Assembly (NCBI GenBank): GCA_905250075.1
Contig: CAJNOP010000034.1
Span: 1,347,043 to 1,411,042 of the forward strand
Source: Rotaria sp. Silwood1
Taxonomy: Eukaryota; Rotifera; Eurotatoria; Philodinida; Philodinidae
Length of the DNA: 64,000 nt
Direction of reading: 5' to 3'
Part shown: positions 49,155 through 62,489 of the stretch, piece by piece
Position numbering within the stretch: position 1 is the first letter of the stretch
Layout: each line of letters starts with the position of its first letter
The notes under the pieces: generated by a model
What the model was told of the DNA's origin: nothing
Seen by the model: the letters and a program-made list of their open reading frames with translations, nothing else
The model's database searches: none
Program-made: the position numbers and the translations under genes

Positions 49155-52100
49155 TTAACTTTTTAATTTTTCAATATGATGAACGATTTTGAGTGATGGA
49201 CCAAGTTTTAAACCCATATGTCTCATTAATGTATCAGTTGTTAAAAGAAGAAGAGCTTTTCCATCAATTTCCTATACAAAAAAAAATAAATAAATTAAAT
49301 TGAAACAGATTCTTTCTTTTTTAATAAACATATAAATAAATACTTCTTGAAGAAAACGAGAAGCAAGACTATCGAATGATGGATCAATTCCTCTAACAAA
49401 TGCAGCTACATCACTTGGTGTAAATCGTTCAGGACGACGAGATATTACATTTGATGATGTACCTAATCAAAAAATAATATATTTAATTTTATTATAAAGA
49501 GTTTTACATACCGCCATTTTGAACATTATTATTTGTCAAATTCGTATTATGCGATGGATGAGCATTCAGCAAAGGTTCTAAATATAATCATTTATCAAAA
49601 ATACAATAAACATCTATCGTATATTCATCAACAAAATTATAGAGCATGAAACAGAGGCAATCGCATTAGATATTGAGTTAATCCTCTGCATCTTCAACAG
49701 TTATGCACATGATATATTACAATCTGCTAACTTGTTATATGACAAGTGATAACTTGGATCAATACATATGATACTAGGACATTTCTAATATTGCAGGTAT
49801 AGTCTTAGAATATGGAAGATAGATTCAATCATTAGCATAGCGATTACCGAAATGAAAATTAGTGAACTTCGTCGACGTGACTTTCGGCGAAAAGTGTACT
49901 AGTCTCTTGAAGTTTCCGCAGATGCGAAATGAATATATGAATGTTTAACTAGCAAGCGAACCTTTGCGCAAATGATAAAAAGTTTTTATGCTCAAACTTC
50001 ATCTACAAGTACGAAATGTAGAGTTTAATGAGTTCTTGAGAAGATATGAGTATAAGTGTTAATTCGGTTGGAATATCGCATTTTTACGAAAACTTTCCGA
50101 TGACACCATATTTTTTTTTATACATAATATCAAAGTCTCAAATTATGATCTGAAATGTTTTCGTCATAATTAGAATAATTGATCTCCAAAGTTTCATAAT
50201 TTTTGGACAAACTATTGAGATATGAATATGTTTTTTATACAGACGGATTGTGTGAAACATGATCTCAAACAGAATGCTAAACTATAGAGTTAAAAATTTG
50301 GATCCCTCGAGAGACTTGGATATAAAATAAAAGATTGTAAATCAATAAAGTCTTGTTATTATATGAATCTACTTCAATGTGTCTTTTTTCTAGATGATTA
50401 AGTTAAAGGATGAAAAAGAGATATATTTCAAAATAGATAGAATAAAACAATCTCTCTGTGATAAGCAACAGCAACTACATCGTGTCTCATATTTCAATTC
50501 CGTAGAGATTGATCTAACAAATTTTCATAGATATTGTACTGTGTTTTGATATGTTGAAAAAGATTATATTTCACACATAACTTATTCAAAAATTGTGAAA
50601 TTTTACAGTCAAACTAATCTGATTATGTGGGCAAGTTTTCAGATCATAATTTGAAGTTTTAATTTTATGGAGCAAATAGAAGAGTCCAGAAAAAATTATA
50701 GTAAAAAAAAAAAGGTGACATTTCAACGGAATAAACATTTGCGCTCGTAAATTTTTTATCATCTACAGAAGTTTACTACTAAGATTTTTGTAAATGACGT
50801 TTTTAAACTCTTTTTTATTCACTCGTTTTGTTTTGTGACTTCTTTATTTTCTTCACAAATTTAATGAACAGAAACTTTTCCATCTTTGTTTTATTCGAAA
50901 AATGAAAAGATTAAAATTTATCTTTCAACTAATTTATATTTACTTGTGTCATAAACTGAGTTTTCAGTAGAAGTTACTCTTGGAACTTTTCCATTTGTTA
51001 AAAATGTTTTATTCTCTAGAATAAAAAATATAAATCTAAACGAAAATTTCTCTTCAATATTTACCTGATTTTAATTCTGTACTTTTTCGTTTGATATTTT
51101 GATTAATTGATGATGAAATTTCTTTTTTATCTAAAAAAAAGAACAATCTTCATACTCTTGAAAAATAAAAGAAATAAAAATGAGTAAAACAAACCAGGTG
51201 ATAATGATGAATCAAGAAAAGATGAAGATGAACCATTACCTAATCAAAATAAACTTACATATGTTTTCACATTAATCAAATTCTTACTTTGATTCATAGT
51301 TGAATGTGGTAGTGTTGATATAAACAAATCATTTCCAGCTAATATACCATTTTGAAACATACGAATGATTTCCCAGAAATCATCTTCATTTTCAATATTA
51401 GGAATATTTACTATCGTACCATTTTCCACTAAATATACAAAAAAAATAGGATATATCTTAAATCTTGATAGAAAAATTTGATTACATTTAATTTGTGTAG
51501 AAGAAATTTTTTTATTATCATTTATTGAAGGAAATAAATCAAGTATTCGATTAATAAATGATGTTGGTTGAAATGAACATTTGATACATGAATCAAATAT
51601 TGTTTTTAAAACAGTATAACATTCACCTGGACCAAATATCGATGGCATTGAAGAATGAAATCGTTGAGGATTTAATAACATTCCACCATTATCACCAATG
51701 TAATTCCAATAAACAGTTACTAGAAAAACAAATAAAATGTTATCAATTCAATATTAATTCGAAGAGAGAAATCAAGGTGACTAGACAATTTTTTGCAGAA
51801 TGGATCTCTAAGACTGTTATTTGCTAGGATACTTACTCACATAAGTGTGCGTACGGTTTCCGATGCACCCGTAAGCAACTATCCTGTCGCTCAAATGTCT
51901 TAACGAGCAATTGTCCCAGCGAGCAACTGTCTGGTACCCTGAAGGGCAAATCATTACGGACGAATGGTTGCAATATCTAATAGTAAAACACAATTTCGTA
52001 CTACCAACTAATTTTCTAGAGAATGATGATGAAAGGTGCAGTAAAATAATAAGCGGATATTAGTTTCAAGAAAAATTGAAAAATGATTGACAGATTTTCA

Positions 52101-54253
52101 ATACCATAAAATCTTTTTCGCTAGTACACTAGAAGAATCTTTATAACAAAACAGAAATATTTCGTATATTTTTGGACACTACTCAGTTGTTGATTTAATT
52201 TTTTCACAAGATTCTGTAGGCAACTATTTATCCATGCAACGAAATCAAAGGAATAATTCCAAAAACTGAATCGATAAAAATTTTTCATGATCATTTTTTT
52301 TTTGTATTGAGAGAAGCTCACTAACTGATAAATCGCTTGTGAGTCGCATATTCATGGTATTTTTTAAATCAATGTTTTAATTAGGAAAAACAATTTTTCC
52401 AATTTCCATTTGACACTTTATACAAAAACAAACCTTAATGAGAAGAGTTTAAGTTTAAAGTTTTAGTTCTTTTCGTCATTTCTATCCTAAGATATGGCTA
52501 TGATAAGTATGTCTTTCACAGCGCCATATGTAACATCAAACTTGCTGTTCTTATTTAAGAATAGGAGCAGCTTAACGAAACAGGATCAAGCTTACTAATA
52601 CTTTTCTAGAAGTAAGAAGAGGAACGAAAGCTATCGTAGCTTGGTCTCTTCTACAACAGGCGACCTGCTACCAGATCGTATCTCCTCAATCTTATTCATC
52701 TCGCAATGATATGATCTGGTTTTTTTCATGTCACTTTTGTGCTAGAGAAAAGCAAATTGTGTTTTGAAAATCCGGTTGTCGTACAAACTTATCACGAAGC
52801 TACAAAATATTGTCAATAAGTCAGAAATTCTGCTGGGAACCCACCATCCTCTCCTAATCAAGAACGCTGAACAGGACCCAATCCCTCTATTGATTGAAAC
52901 TGAATAAACTTTTGACAAGAGATGAAGATCAAGTATAGTTAGTTTCGCACATATTTAAGTTAGAGTGAATAAAAATCTTACCAATAAGCTGTTCTTTTTT
53001 TATATTCTTCGTTTGAATATCATGAAAATCTAGTGAACTTTTATTTTCATTTTTGTTTGGTGATGTTGTATTTGACTTTTTTGTCGTTACTAAATTATTA
53101 TTCTTCTCATCCATTGTTGTTGATGAATAAGATGAATCATTAGATGAGGGTGAAATAATTGTTTTTTTATTTTTTGATTGTTGCTGTCGGACATTTCCAT
53201 TCTGTTTATTTGGACTTATTGGTAATGATTTCATTGATGTACGAGAAGGAGCTAAACAAAAATAAAAATGAAAAAATATTGAAATTATTTTTTTTTTCTT
53301 CGTTAAAATTGATGAATACATACGATTTCCACCGACTTTAGCAATTCGAATTCCTGCGGATTTACACCAACCAACAGGAAAAATCTCTCTTGATGAATAA
53401 TCAACTTTAAAATTATTTGATGAACTCCAACCATCTAATGATAACATAATTCTATGATCGCCATAAATTATATTATTTACTGTAGCTGGACATATTAATT
53501 CTGGATGTTTAGGATCAACAGCTTCTAATTTTTGTCCTTTTTTAAAAAGATTTTTTTCAGGTTTTATGGGTATCTATGATATAAAACGTTTAATTATAAT
53601 AAATTATTATTTTATTTATTTACCGTTTTAAAACTTGATGCATTCGCAAATGGTCCATTTTTAACATTTCTTTCAAAATATTTTGCCCATCGCGTTGAAT
53701 TTTGTTGAAAACCAAGTGGAGGTACAATTTGTCCACCCTAAAATATTTGATGAATAAAAAGAATTTTTTTTTCTTAATTCGTTTATTTTTTGTTCATACA
53801 AATTTAGCTGTTGTTCCATAACAACGAATATCAGTTGAATCAACAAGTCGCCAAAAATCATTTCGATCATCAGTTCCATCTAATCGTATACGTATTCTTG
53901 GTCCATCTTTATCAATTATTGTTCCAATACACCATGAATCTTGATTTCTTGGATCAATTGATTCAAGTTTTTCTCCAATATTAAATTCATTTTTTGGTGG
54001 AATTAATGACTTGAAAGAAAAATGATTAATTAAATAGTAACTAATTGAAAAGAAAAATAAATATGTACTTGTCTAAAATTACAAGCTGGTGCTGCTTCAC
54101 TATTTGTTTCAATTAAATATGTATCCCAATCATGTTCTAAATGAAAAGCAAGTTAAAATTTAATAAGAATTTATGTTTTTTTTTTATTTGTATACCTTCA
54201 TCTCTCGGTGAATTGTCTGGAGTTAAAGACATTTTTCTTTGAGATAAATTCAT
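49155..54253 (-). CDS. Scm: Sex comb on midleg (Scm/SCMH1) Polycomb-group protein
   Basis: Fourteen exons join in phase into 609 residues: 54196-54253, 54069-54136, 53800-54009, 53624-53737, 53324-53573, 52982-53251, 51486-51719, 51288-51428, 51195-51239, 51065-51130, 50944-51015, 49512-49577, 49344-49462, 49155-49271. Domain order is that of Scm: MBT repeat 1 (WDTYLIETNSEAAPACNFRQ, IRLDGTDDRNDFWRLVDS), MBT repeat 2 (GQKLEAVDPKHPELICPATV, LDGWSSSNNF, IFPVGWCKSAG), a serine/lysine-rich linker, an SLED domain (VTVYWN, LLNPQRF, FGPGECYTVL), and a C-terminal SAM domain (RPERFTPSDVAAFVRGIDP, EIDGKALLLLTTDTLMRHMG). Scm binds methyl-lysine histone tails and links PRC1 with other silencing complexes through its SAM domain. 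Introns 49578-50943 and 51720-52981 are long and contain repeat-like DNA. A two-codon upstream frame precedes the ATG. Confidence 0.93.
51873..51936. repeat. Degenerate 16-bp tandem repeat in Scm intron
   Basis: Four successive 16-nt units resemble each other: AAGCAACTATCCTGTC, GCTCAAATGTCTTAAC, GAGCAATTGTCCCAGC, GAGCAACTGTCTGGTA. Consensus is roughly GAGCAAYTGTCCYRGC. The tract is more GC-rich than its surroundings and sits in the 1.26 kb Scm intron. Confidence 0.5.
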
Positions 54254-56349
54254 TATTTAATACATCTAAAATAAATCAATTCTCAGGAGTCAGAAAAAAA
54301 CTAACTTGATAAATTTTTTCTCTCAATTTTTTTTGTCTCGATTCATTGACAAGAGAGACAAGAAGAAGAAAGAAAGAATGAGTAATAACAGCGCAGAAAT
54401 TGAACCAATGGTTTGTTGGATAATTGAATAGATGGCAGTCAAAGAAAACTTTGATATATCAATGATATGATTTTATGTTCTTTTTTTTTGACTTATTCAA
54501 GACTGGTTCGATTGGGGACGTAACGACCCACAATTATGATAAACTTTTGTTCTTTTTACCAACAAAGTCGAAAGTTTTTCTTATGTTCTCTTACGAAAAA
54601 AATCGCAATCTACCCAATATTGACTGTCTCGCGATAAACCTCAAATGATTCAATATAATTAATGTCGTTTTTATGTCATCTATGCTATATTATAGTAAAA
54701 CTTATTCATAGAAGTGATGACCTAAAGAATTTGAGAACATAACTGTCGAGATCAATATGATAAAGAAACTGAAAAAAAGTTAATCTTTACCGAAAATTTA
54801 AATGTACGTTTTTTTGTTTCTATTTCTGCAGGAATGTACAAAAGAAACATGACGTTAGAATTTTTCAATTACTTTTACCTTTTCCTTCTTTTATCTCAAA
54901 AACTTGAAACTTGGAAGAATTATTATAAAACTACGAGTGGCTTGTTAGAGAAATCAGCATTGTTCAAAATTTCAACAAAGAAAATTTCGAAAATTTCCAG
55001 CATTTGTATTCCAGATAGTTCGGTACTTTCGACAATGATGTAATTTTGGAAATTGCTATGACTCAGTACTCACTAGAATTTCTAAAAACTTTGGTTTATA
55101 TTGCTAAGTAGTTATCAAACTGATGGAAATTTTGATAATTTCCTTTTTCAAAAATCTGAACATACCTCCTCTTTTTTGTAAAATTCTAAAAGCGAGAGAC
55201 ATGCGCACTTCACAAACGTCGCTTTTCTGTTTCTTACGATCACCTGCTAAGCTACAACACAAAAAAAACATATGTTGTTTCTACGGAATATGAATTCGAT
55301 AAAAATGACTAATTTAGCCAGTATACTGTAGGCGAAAAAATGGCGACACTTGAAACATCTTGTTACATGAAGTGAGAAAAAAAGTGAAGAATATTTATGG
55401 CAAAAGTTGTCTATTCAATAAAACATTATCAAAGTGTTAAAACACTAAATATATCTTATTTTTATCTCTATACAATGTTTAAATTGATTACACTGAAAAA
55501 CGACAATCATTTCAAGTATTATATCGTGACTTAGTTTCTTAGAAATCGACACATTCTGATTTCGTAATAACTTTGTCATTAAAGAAATATTTAAGAACGA
55601 ACACTGAACTAAATTTCAGCCAATAGTAACATAAATTCAGCAAATCAAAAACGTGGAATTTGATCCAGTCGGTAGTTTCTCATCACTTGAGATTATATGA
55701 TTAGACGGAAAAAAAACTTATCGTTCTCTTGAATTAACTTATGTTAGTTACCGATGATGGGCGACACTAGATGTCGTCATATTTTCTAAAATTTATTTTT
55801 CTTTTTTAGAAATATGGTGGCATTTTGATTTTTGAAATAATAAAAATGATTAACCTTTTTTAATTTCGAATAAAAAAATTAAATTGAAAATGGAGGCTGC
55901 CTTCTCACAGTTATGCACGATTATTATTATTTTTTGTTTGTTGTTATGTTATGATTCATATGGCTTTTTCCTTGTTTCGACATTACTCGTGACACGTATA
56001 AAAATTGAACTGATCGACACTTCCTTTCTTTTTATTTTGTAGATTGTAAACTGTCGTGTCTGGAAAATCTATACCGTACCATCGTCATCGTTTTCCGTCG
56101 TATTCAACGATTTCTTCGGTCATCTAGTTGATCATCGTGATCATCGTCGATTGTCCAATAACATTTCGTTTGTGTGTGTGCGTGTGTGTGTGTGTACGTT
56201 TTTTTTTCAAGACTAGTTGAAAAAAGTGTTTGTTTTTCCTCTGCTAATTTTAATTTCTCATCTTACAACGATAAGAAAAAAAATAAACGTCCTGTATCAG
56301 TTTCATTTCTGTATTATTGTATCTTTTGTCTATCGAAAAAAAAAAAATC
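54254..56349. promoter_or_regulatory. Divergent intergenic spacer between Scm and RBBP6
   Basis: This 2.1 kb must hold the promoters of both divergent genes. The plus-strand end has GTATAAAAATTG (about 55996-56007), a TATA-like word about 340 nt before the RBBP6 ATG, then a TCATCG/ATCATCG-rich stretch and a short (TG)n run at about 56171-56195. A GATGTCG/CGACACT pair lies near 55766-55780. No coding sequence was supported. Confidence 0.4.
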
Positions 56350-59300
56350 ATGTCGATTATTCGATATCGATTTAAAGCAGACAAAAATTTTGAATCAGTA
56401 AAAATTGATGGAATGAATTGTTCTCTTGGAGAACTTAAACGTTTAATTGCTGCAAAATCATCACGTTCAGGAACTTATTATCCTAAAGATGATTATGATT
56501 TAATTATTAGCAATGCAAATACTCATGAAGGTTGGTTAACAACTTCTTTCTTCATATTTGAATATAAATTTTTATATATTTAGAATACAAAGATAATTCG
56601 GACTTAATACCTCGTAATGCAAGTGTTATTGTAGCTCGACGTATACGTGGAACAGTTGATACATTAACACCATTTTCAAATCAAAAACCTGTTGTTTCAT
56701 CAGATGATATTGTCAAAGAGTAATAATAATTTTTATTACAAAGGAAAAAAAATTAAATATTTTTTTTTTTTTGTTTTTTTTATTATGACAGTATTCTTCG
56801 ACCTGCTATTTTAAATCAAAGTCAAACGGTTACAACGACAAGTGCATCATCAAATGTCGAAACTAATTCAACTCTATTGAAAAAAAATTCTGAAGTAAAT
56901 AAATTAATATTAAAAATGAAACAAATTAATTAATCAATTAATTTTGAAATATTTTAGTCGACAAGTAATGCTTCATCGAAAGAATTGACTGAAGATGAAC
57001 TAATAAAAGAAATTCAAATGGGTTCTCAAGCTCGTTATGTGTAAGTTTGCATATAGAAAACAAAAAAAATAAGACTTGAATTAATGATTTTTATTTAATA
57101 GAACATCACAACAACCATATCGTACGAATTTATTTGTTTGTCACAATTGCAAACAACCTGGTCATATAAAAAATCAATGTCCTTTAATTCTGGTAGGTTT
57201 TTGAAACAAACTCTACAACGAGTGTTGAACTATATAGAGTAGAAAATTTACACTCGTCCAATAGACTGTATCAGGCGCTGATAAAGCCCATCACGTTCAT
57301 CTCGAGTCTGAGCCTAAGATTTTTCTGTTAACTGCATCTGAAAACTTTGGACCCACTGGGCGCTACTCTATACATGTCTCAGATGACTTGTCTAAGATAT
57401 TTATAGAGTGCGCTAGTTACTGAATACAACAACTTGAAAAAAAGTATTTCGTATCTTGGGAGCGGTTATTTTATTCTGATTAGAAAATTTCATTGAGAGT
57501 ATTAAAGTACGGTTCGATCGGATCTATAAAAGTTTGATGAATGAGGAAAATTTGGACTCTAAACTTTGGTGAGGGACCATCTCAGATCGTAGCAGACGCT
57601 ATTGATATACAACCACACGAGACTGAAGAAGTGTATCCCACGCTTTAATTTCGCAGGGATTATGCTAACAGCTTTCATTTTTATAATCGATTCATTGTAT
57701 TGTAAAATCTCTCTTTGTGAATGTTATCTTTTATTGGACCAGTCCATCGTTGACCCAAACGAATTTTGTTAAGAATGAGCACTACTTTAAGGATTCTTAT
57801 GTCTAGTGTTGCGAGCAATATAACCTCTGTAATATGAGCAACATATGTCGTATTATTTATGTGTAGAATGAGAAAAAGTAGACGAACTAATCGTACATAT
57901 TTAAAAGCAAAATAGGTTATTAGACAACAGCACTTATGTTTGAGTTAAAATCTAGTATCATCAAGTCATGTCAATATGAGTTGGTTTATCTATGATGAAA
58001 AAGTTGAATTTATTTAATTTCTGGACAGAGAAAAAAGATCATTTGCAAGCAAACATTGTTGGGTGGTCGCTATGTTACCTATATTAGAGAGCTTTTCTTG
58101 TATATAAAATCGGTCATGATTAATGTCGTCCTTTGTTTTTTATAACTTTTGTATACATCATATTATTCAATCATTAATAATAAAGATACTAAAAATTATA
58201 ATCATATGAATAATAAGAATGAAAATGTATAGCTGTCCTGTTTTATATAACTTAGAATGGACCTTCTTTTTTTTTTCGATTGATCATTTCCTATTCGATT
58301 TTTTTTTAATATCTTTAACAGTCATCAAATTCAATTTCAACCGGTAATGCATCTGGTTCATCATCATCTGCCAATGATGGAACATCTTCAACAAATTCTG
58401 GCTCAAATCGATCATCTGGATCGCATTCATCACATATTGTTACACGTCATGCACCATATCCAATGTCTTATCATCATCGTGGAAATCGTTCTCATCGTGG
58501 TGCAGGTCATCCACGTGGTGAACCATTACCTAAGAAAACTACTGGTATACCACGTGATCGTCTTATTCCGGTTCCAAAACATATACCCGGTGCATTAAGA
58601 GATCAAAGTGGTGCTTCAGTTGTACCAAGACAAATGGCGTAAGTTAAAAGAATATTAATACATAAATAGAGATCTTTTTGCGACTCTTCATCATTAGTAA
58701 AGGTAGTTCTTCATAAGATCTTAAATCTTGGTCTAAAAATCTCTTCCAGCTATCATCGCCATACATCTAAACTCACATTCTGAAAGGAAATACAGGAAAT
58801 GAAAGTAGTTCTAAGGCTAAAAGAATTAGAGAAGATGGAGCAGGATGAATTTGATTTCTTGTGTACCTATGATGAACAAGATCGATTTTATCTTTAACCT
58901 ACTGAATATTCGAAATTTGTTTTTAAGAAAAAAGCTTTCGTTCAGTATTTGATATAGAGAGATAGAAGCAACCAAAGAACATAGTTTGAAATATATGAGA
59001 CTGAGACGGGCTAGTTGTTCGCAGTGTACATTTTGGCATGGCAGGTAAAGATTGACTTAGAATATTTATAGAAAGTTTTATGCAATTTGAAGCTGTGGAA
59101 ACTCACTTTATTGAGTACCTTTTTGCGAAAAACAGATTAGCGTAGACAAAAAAAATTGATTATATGAATCGAGTGATAGCTGAAACCAAAGTTTTTTTAC
59201 GATTAAATAGCCCATATTGTGAAGTATATAGTCCACTCTTTGTTTCTTGTAAACGTGCACGTTCAATTTGTCACATACTACCCAACTGAATGCATACTAT

Positions 59301-62300
59301 GTCTCCTCCCTACTTTTCACGTCATATCCGTGAAAATTGTCAGGTGTTATCGAGAAACTGTGTGTCAATTTTTAGCTTCTTCTACTTCGAAATTTTCTCA
59401 AGAACACTGGAAAGCGATCATCATGGATTAGGTTTTTTTTTGCATGATTCGAATATTAGTTAACTTTTACATGTAATACTCATTTGATAAACATTTGTTT
59501 TTAATGATATATATCTCTAATCATATAATTTGGCTATTAAGAAAATATCGTGTTAATATATATTAGTGAAATGTGTTATTGTAAGATTAGTTGTTTTTGT
59601 TTCGAGATCCTTAAATATTCATTCCGATGAGTTTCTTTATAGATAAATTAGAGAAATGATCTCTATATTTGTATTGATAATATGTAATTATTTTTCTAAA
59701 TTCTAGAGAATTATATGTCGAAAGAATTGAAAAGAAAACAGATTCATCGGGTCAAATAGGACGACAAACAGATGAAAAAGGTGTTTCATCATCAATATCA
59801 TCTTCATCAAAATCAACTGATAATGAACTCCCACCAAATGATCTTCTTTGTCCTTTATGTAAACAAGTTTATACTGATGCTGTTATCACACCTTGTTGTA
59901 ATCTTAGTTTTTGTGATGCTTGTAAGATAAATAAATCGTTTTATGATACATATGAATTAACATTTTTTTTTCCTAATTAATGTAAAAAGGTATTCGTACA
60001 GCTTTAATTGAAAGTTCTGAACATGAATGTCCTCATTGTCATTGTCAACATGTTGCCATTGATCAGATAAATCCAAATTTATATTTACGAAATCATATTA
60101 AACGTTGGCATGAACGACAAAATCAATCATCTTTTTCACAAATATTAATGTCACAACATCCAACACAAACATTAGATCAAGATATTGATACAACACCAAC
60201 AAATCTTTCAAATACTGATGAATATGAACCACCTATTCTTTCAACAAATTCACAACAATCTTCTGCACCAATAAAAACAGCACCAATTATTATTAAAATG
60301 CAACCACTTGCAAAAAGTCAATCACCACAACCAATTGTTTCAACTCGACCAGCTGATATGACATTTGAAGATGAAAAAATATCTGATATTGATCAAACAA
60401 CATCAAGGTTTGTTGTTTGTTTTTATACATCTATAGAATATTTATTATTTGTAAGTTTATTTTAGTCAAAAAGATGTTAAAACAATTGAAGAAACAACAG
60501 ATACAATATCATCATCAATTACTCCTGAAAGTAAGTCATGGAGTTTATTTTTTGTGAAATACGAAAGTGAGGATGTGGTCGTGCAATAGCTTCTATGCAA
60601 GAAACTTATGAAGTTTTCGAAAGATATCTGTAGGGAGAAATCAAATGAAAACAATCTCTCTGTGATTAACAACGGTGATTAAGTTATCTTTTCAATTTTA
60701 ATTCTGCAAGCGCAGACTTGCTGATCATGAAGTAAAAACTGTCACTCCTCTAAAATTTCCGACTTTCTGCAATTTTTTTTTTAATAACTTCGTAGTGTCT
60801 TTGAAGAGAAGTGGATTTTGAAATATGATTTTCTTTTCTCTGGCAAAAGTTAAAATAAAAATAAGCAGAAAATATCGTTACGATATGAATAAGATAGGAA
60901 AGGAACTGATTAATAACAGGTTGTCTATTTTTCTAGCACCTTGAGAATGAAAGTACTTTTACAGAGAATTTATGAACTGTGTCTAAATTTTAAATCTTAT
61001 TTTATTTATTAAGCTGAAAAACCAGAACGTGAAACTACTTCAACTCAAGTTGTTCCTGTAAACACAATTTATTCATCACCATCACTTGCACCAACCATTG
61101 CGCCAACAAATCCTGTTGTTCCTCATTATTATCCAGTTCCTCAACATCATAATGTTGTGTATCCTCATCATATTCCACCAACAACATCAAATGGTCTTTA
61201 TCCAATACAACCGTAAGTCTATTAAATGAAAAAAAACAAAAAAATTTTCTAATTTTTTTTTTTGCCTTAGAAATTATTATCCACCTCCAGTTGCAGTTCG
61301 TTATCCTGCTGGTGGTATGCATCATTATCCACCATATGCGCCTGCTCCACCAATTCATCATCATCCTCTTCCTCCTCCTCCGCCTCCAATTGTTGCTCCT
61401 CCACATATTCCAACAAATGGTTATAATATGCCTGGTTTTCATCCTCATTCAGCTGCACCATATACATCAACATCGACATTCATTGCTCATCATCAAACAG
61501 CTACTCAACCAATATCAACAGCTCTTTCAGAAAATGAATTTTATATAAAACAACGTTATTTTCAACGAATGTAAGATTTTATTTTCATTATTTTAGTATT
61601 AAATAATTTATTAATTTTAGTCAACGATCACCTAGTCGTCGTTCACGTTCTTCATCTTATTCTTCTTATTCAAGCAGGTAAGAGAATTTTTCTTGTTTGA
61701 TTAAAATAATAAAGAATTTTTTATTTTAGTGATTCTCGTAGTTCATCACGTTCACGTTATAATCGTCGTCGACGTTCATCTCGTAGTCGTAGTCGTCATA
61801 GAGTTAAATCTCCAGTTCGTGATAATCGTCGTCAACGACGATCATCATCCTATCGAAATCGACGACGACCTATTGAAACCAAAGAAAAACCTTCATCAAA
61901 ATATCGAAGGTAAAATTTACTCCCCTCCCTCCCTTTCTTCCAAAAAATATTTTTGTTTTCAATTTCTATTGTTAAATAGAACACCACCTCGACCAGCTCG
62001 AGATCATGAACGACGTCGTTCACCTCGTCCACCACCTACTATTCAACAATCTACACAACGTACAATAGTTTATTTACAAGAATCTTCACATTCCAGGTAA
62101 GTAAAAAAGAACATTAAATTTTAAATTTATTTCTTATGAATAAATTTATGTTATTTAGTCGAGATCGTCGTCGAACAAAAAGTCGTTCACGTGAAAATGA
62201 TGATCGTATTAGTTCATCATCGAAAAAAGAACAACAACCACAATCAGAATCGAAAACATCTTCGGTATCATCACCTATAAAAACAACACTTTCATCAAAA

Positions 62301-62489
62301 ATTGAAACAGTAGTTGAAGAAACACTTGAAAAAGTTCAAGAAGATAATTCTAAAAATGGAAAAAAACATAAAAAACATAAGAAACATCGTCATTCAAGTT
62401 CAAAAAGCAAAAAACGTCATCGAAGTAAAGATAAAGAAAAAAAGACAATTGTCGATACAACAACATCGGTCATTGAAATTCATTCATAA
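56350..62489 (+). CDS. RBBP6: RBBP6 (DWNN-CCHC-RING E3 ligase, mRNA 3' processing)
   Basis: Fifteen exons join in phase into 930 residues: 56350-56530, 56584-56719, 56792-56894, 56958-57040, 57102-57192, 58322-58638, 59707-59921, 59990-60407, 60466-60530, 61014-61212, 61271-61570, 61621-61677, 61730-61909, 61980-62096, 62159-62489. The N-terminus is a ubiquitin-like DWNN domain (MSIIRYRFKADKNFESVKI, IPRNASVIVARRI). A CCHC zinc knuckle (CHNCKQPGHIKNQC, about residue 181) and a RING/U-box finger (CPLCKQV, CCNLSFCDAC, ECPHC; about 352-392) follow. After these come a His/Pro-rich segment, an arginine-serine domain from about residue 700, and a lysine-rich tail. RBBP6/Mpe1 is a core cleavage-and-polyadenylation factor and E3 ligase. 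The protein is shorter than human RBBP6 (about 1800); no p53- or Rb-binding regions were recognised. AATAAA lies at 62614. Introns 57193-58321 and 58639-59706 exceed 1 kb. Confidence 0.93.

Noticed and set aside
61267-61479. Acidic and other open frames opposite or beside RBBP6 exon 11
   Set aside because: They are antisense or shifted readings of the His/Pro-rich RBBP6 exon.
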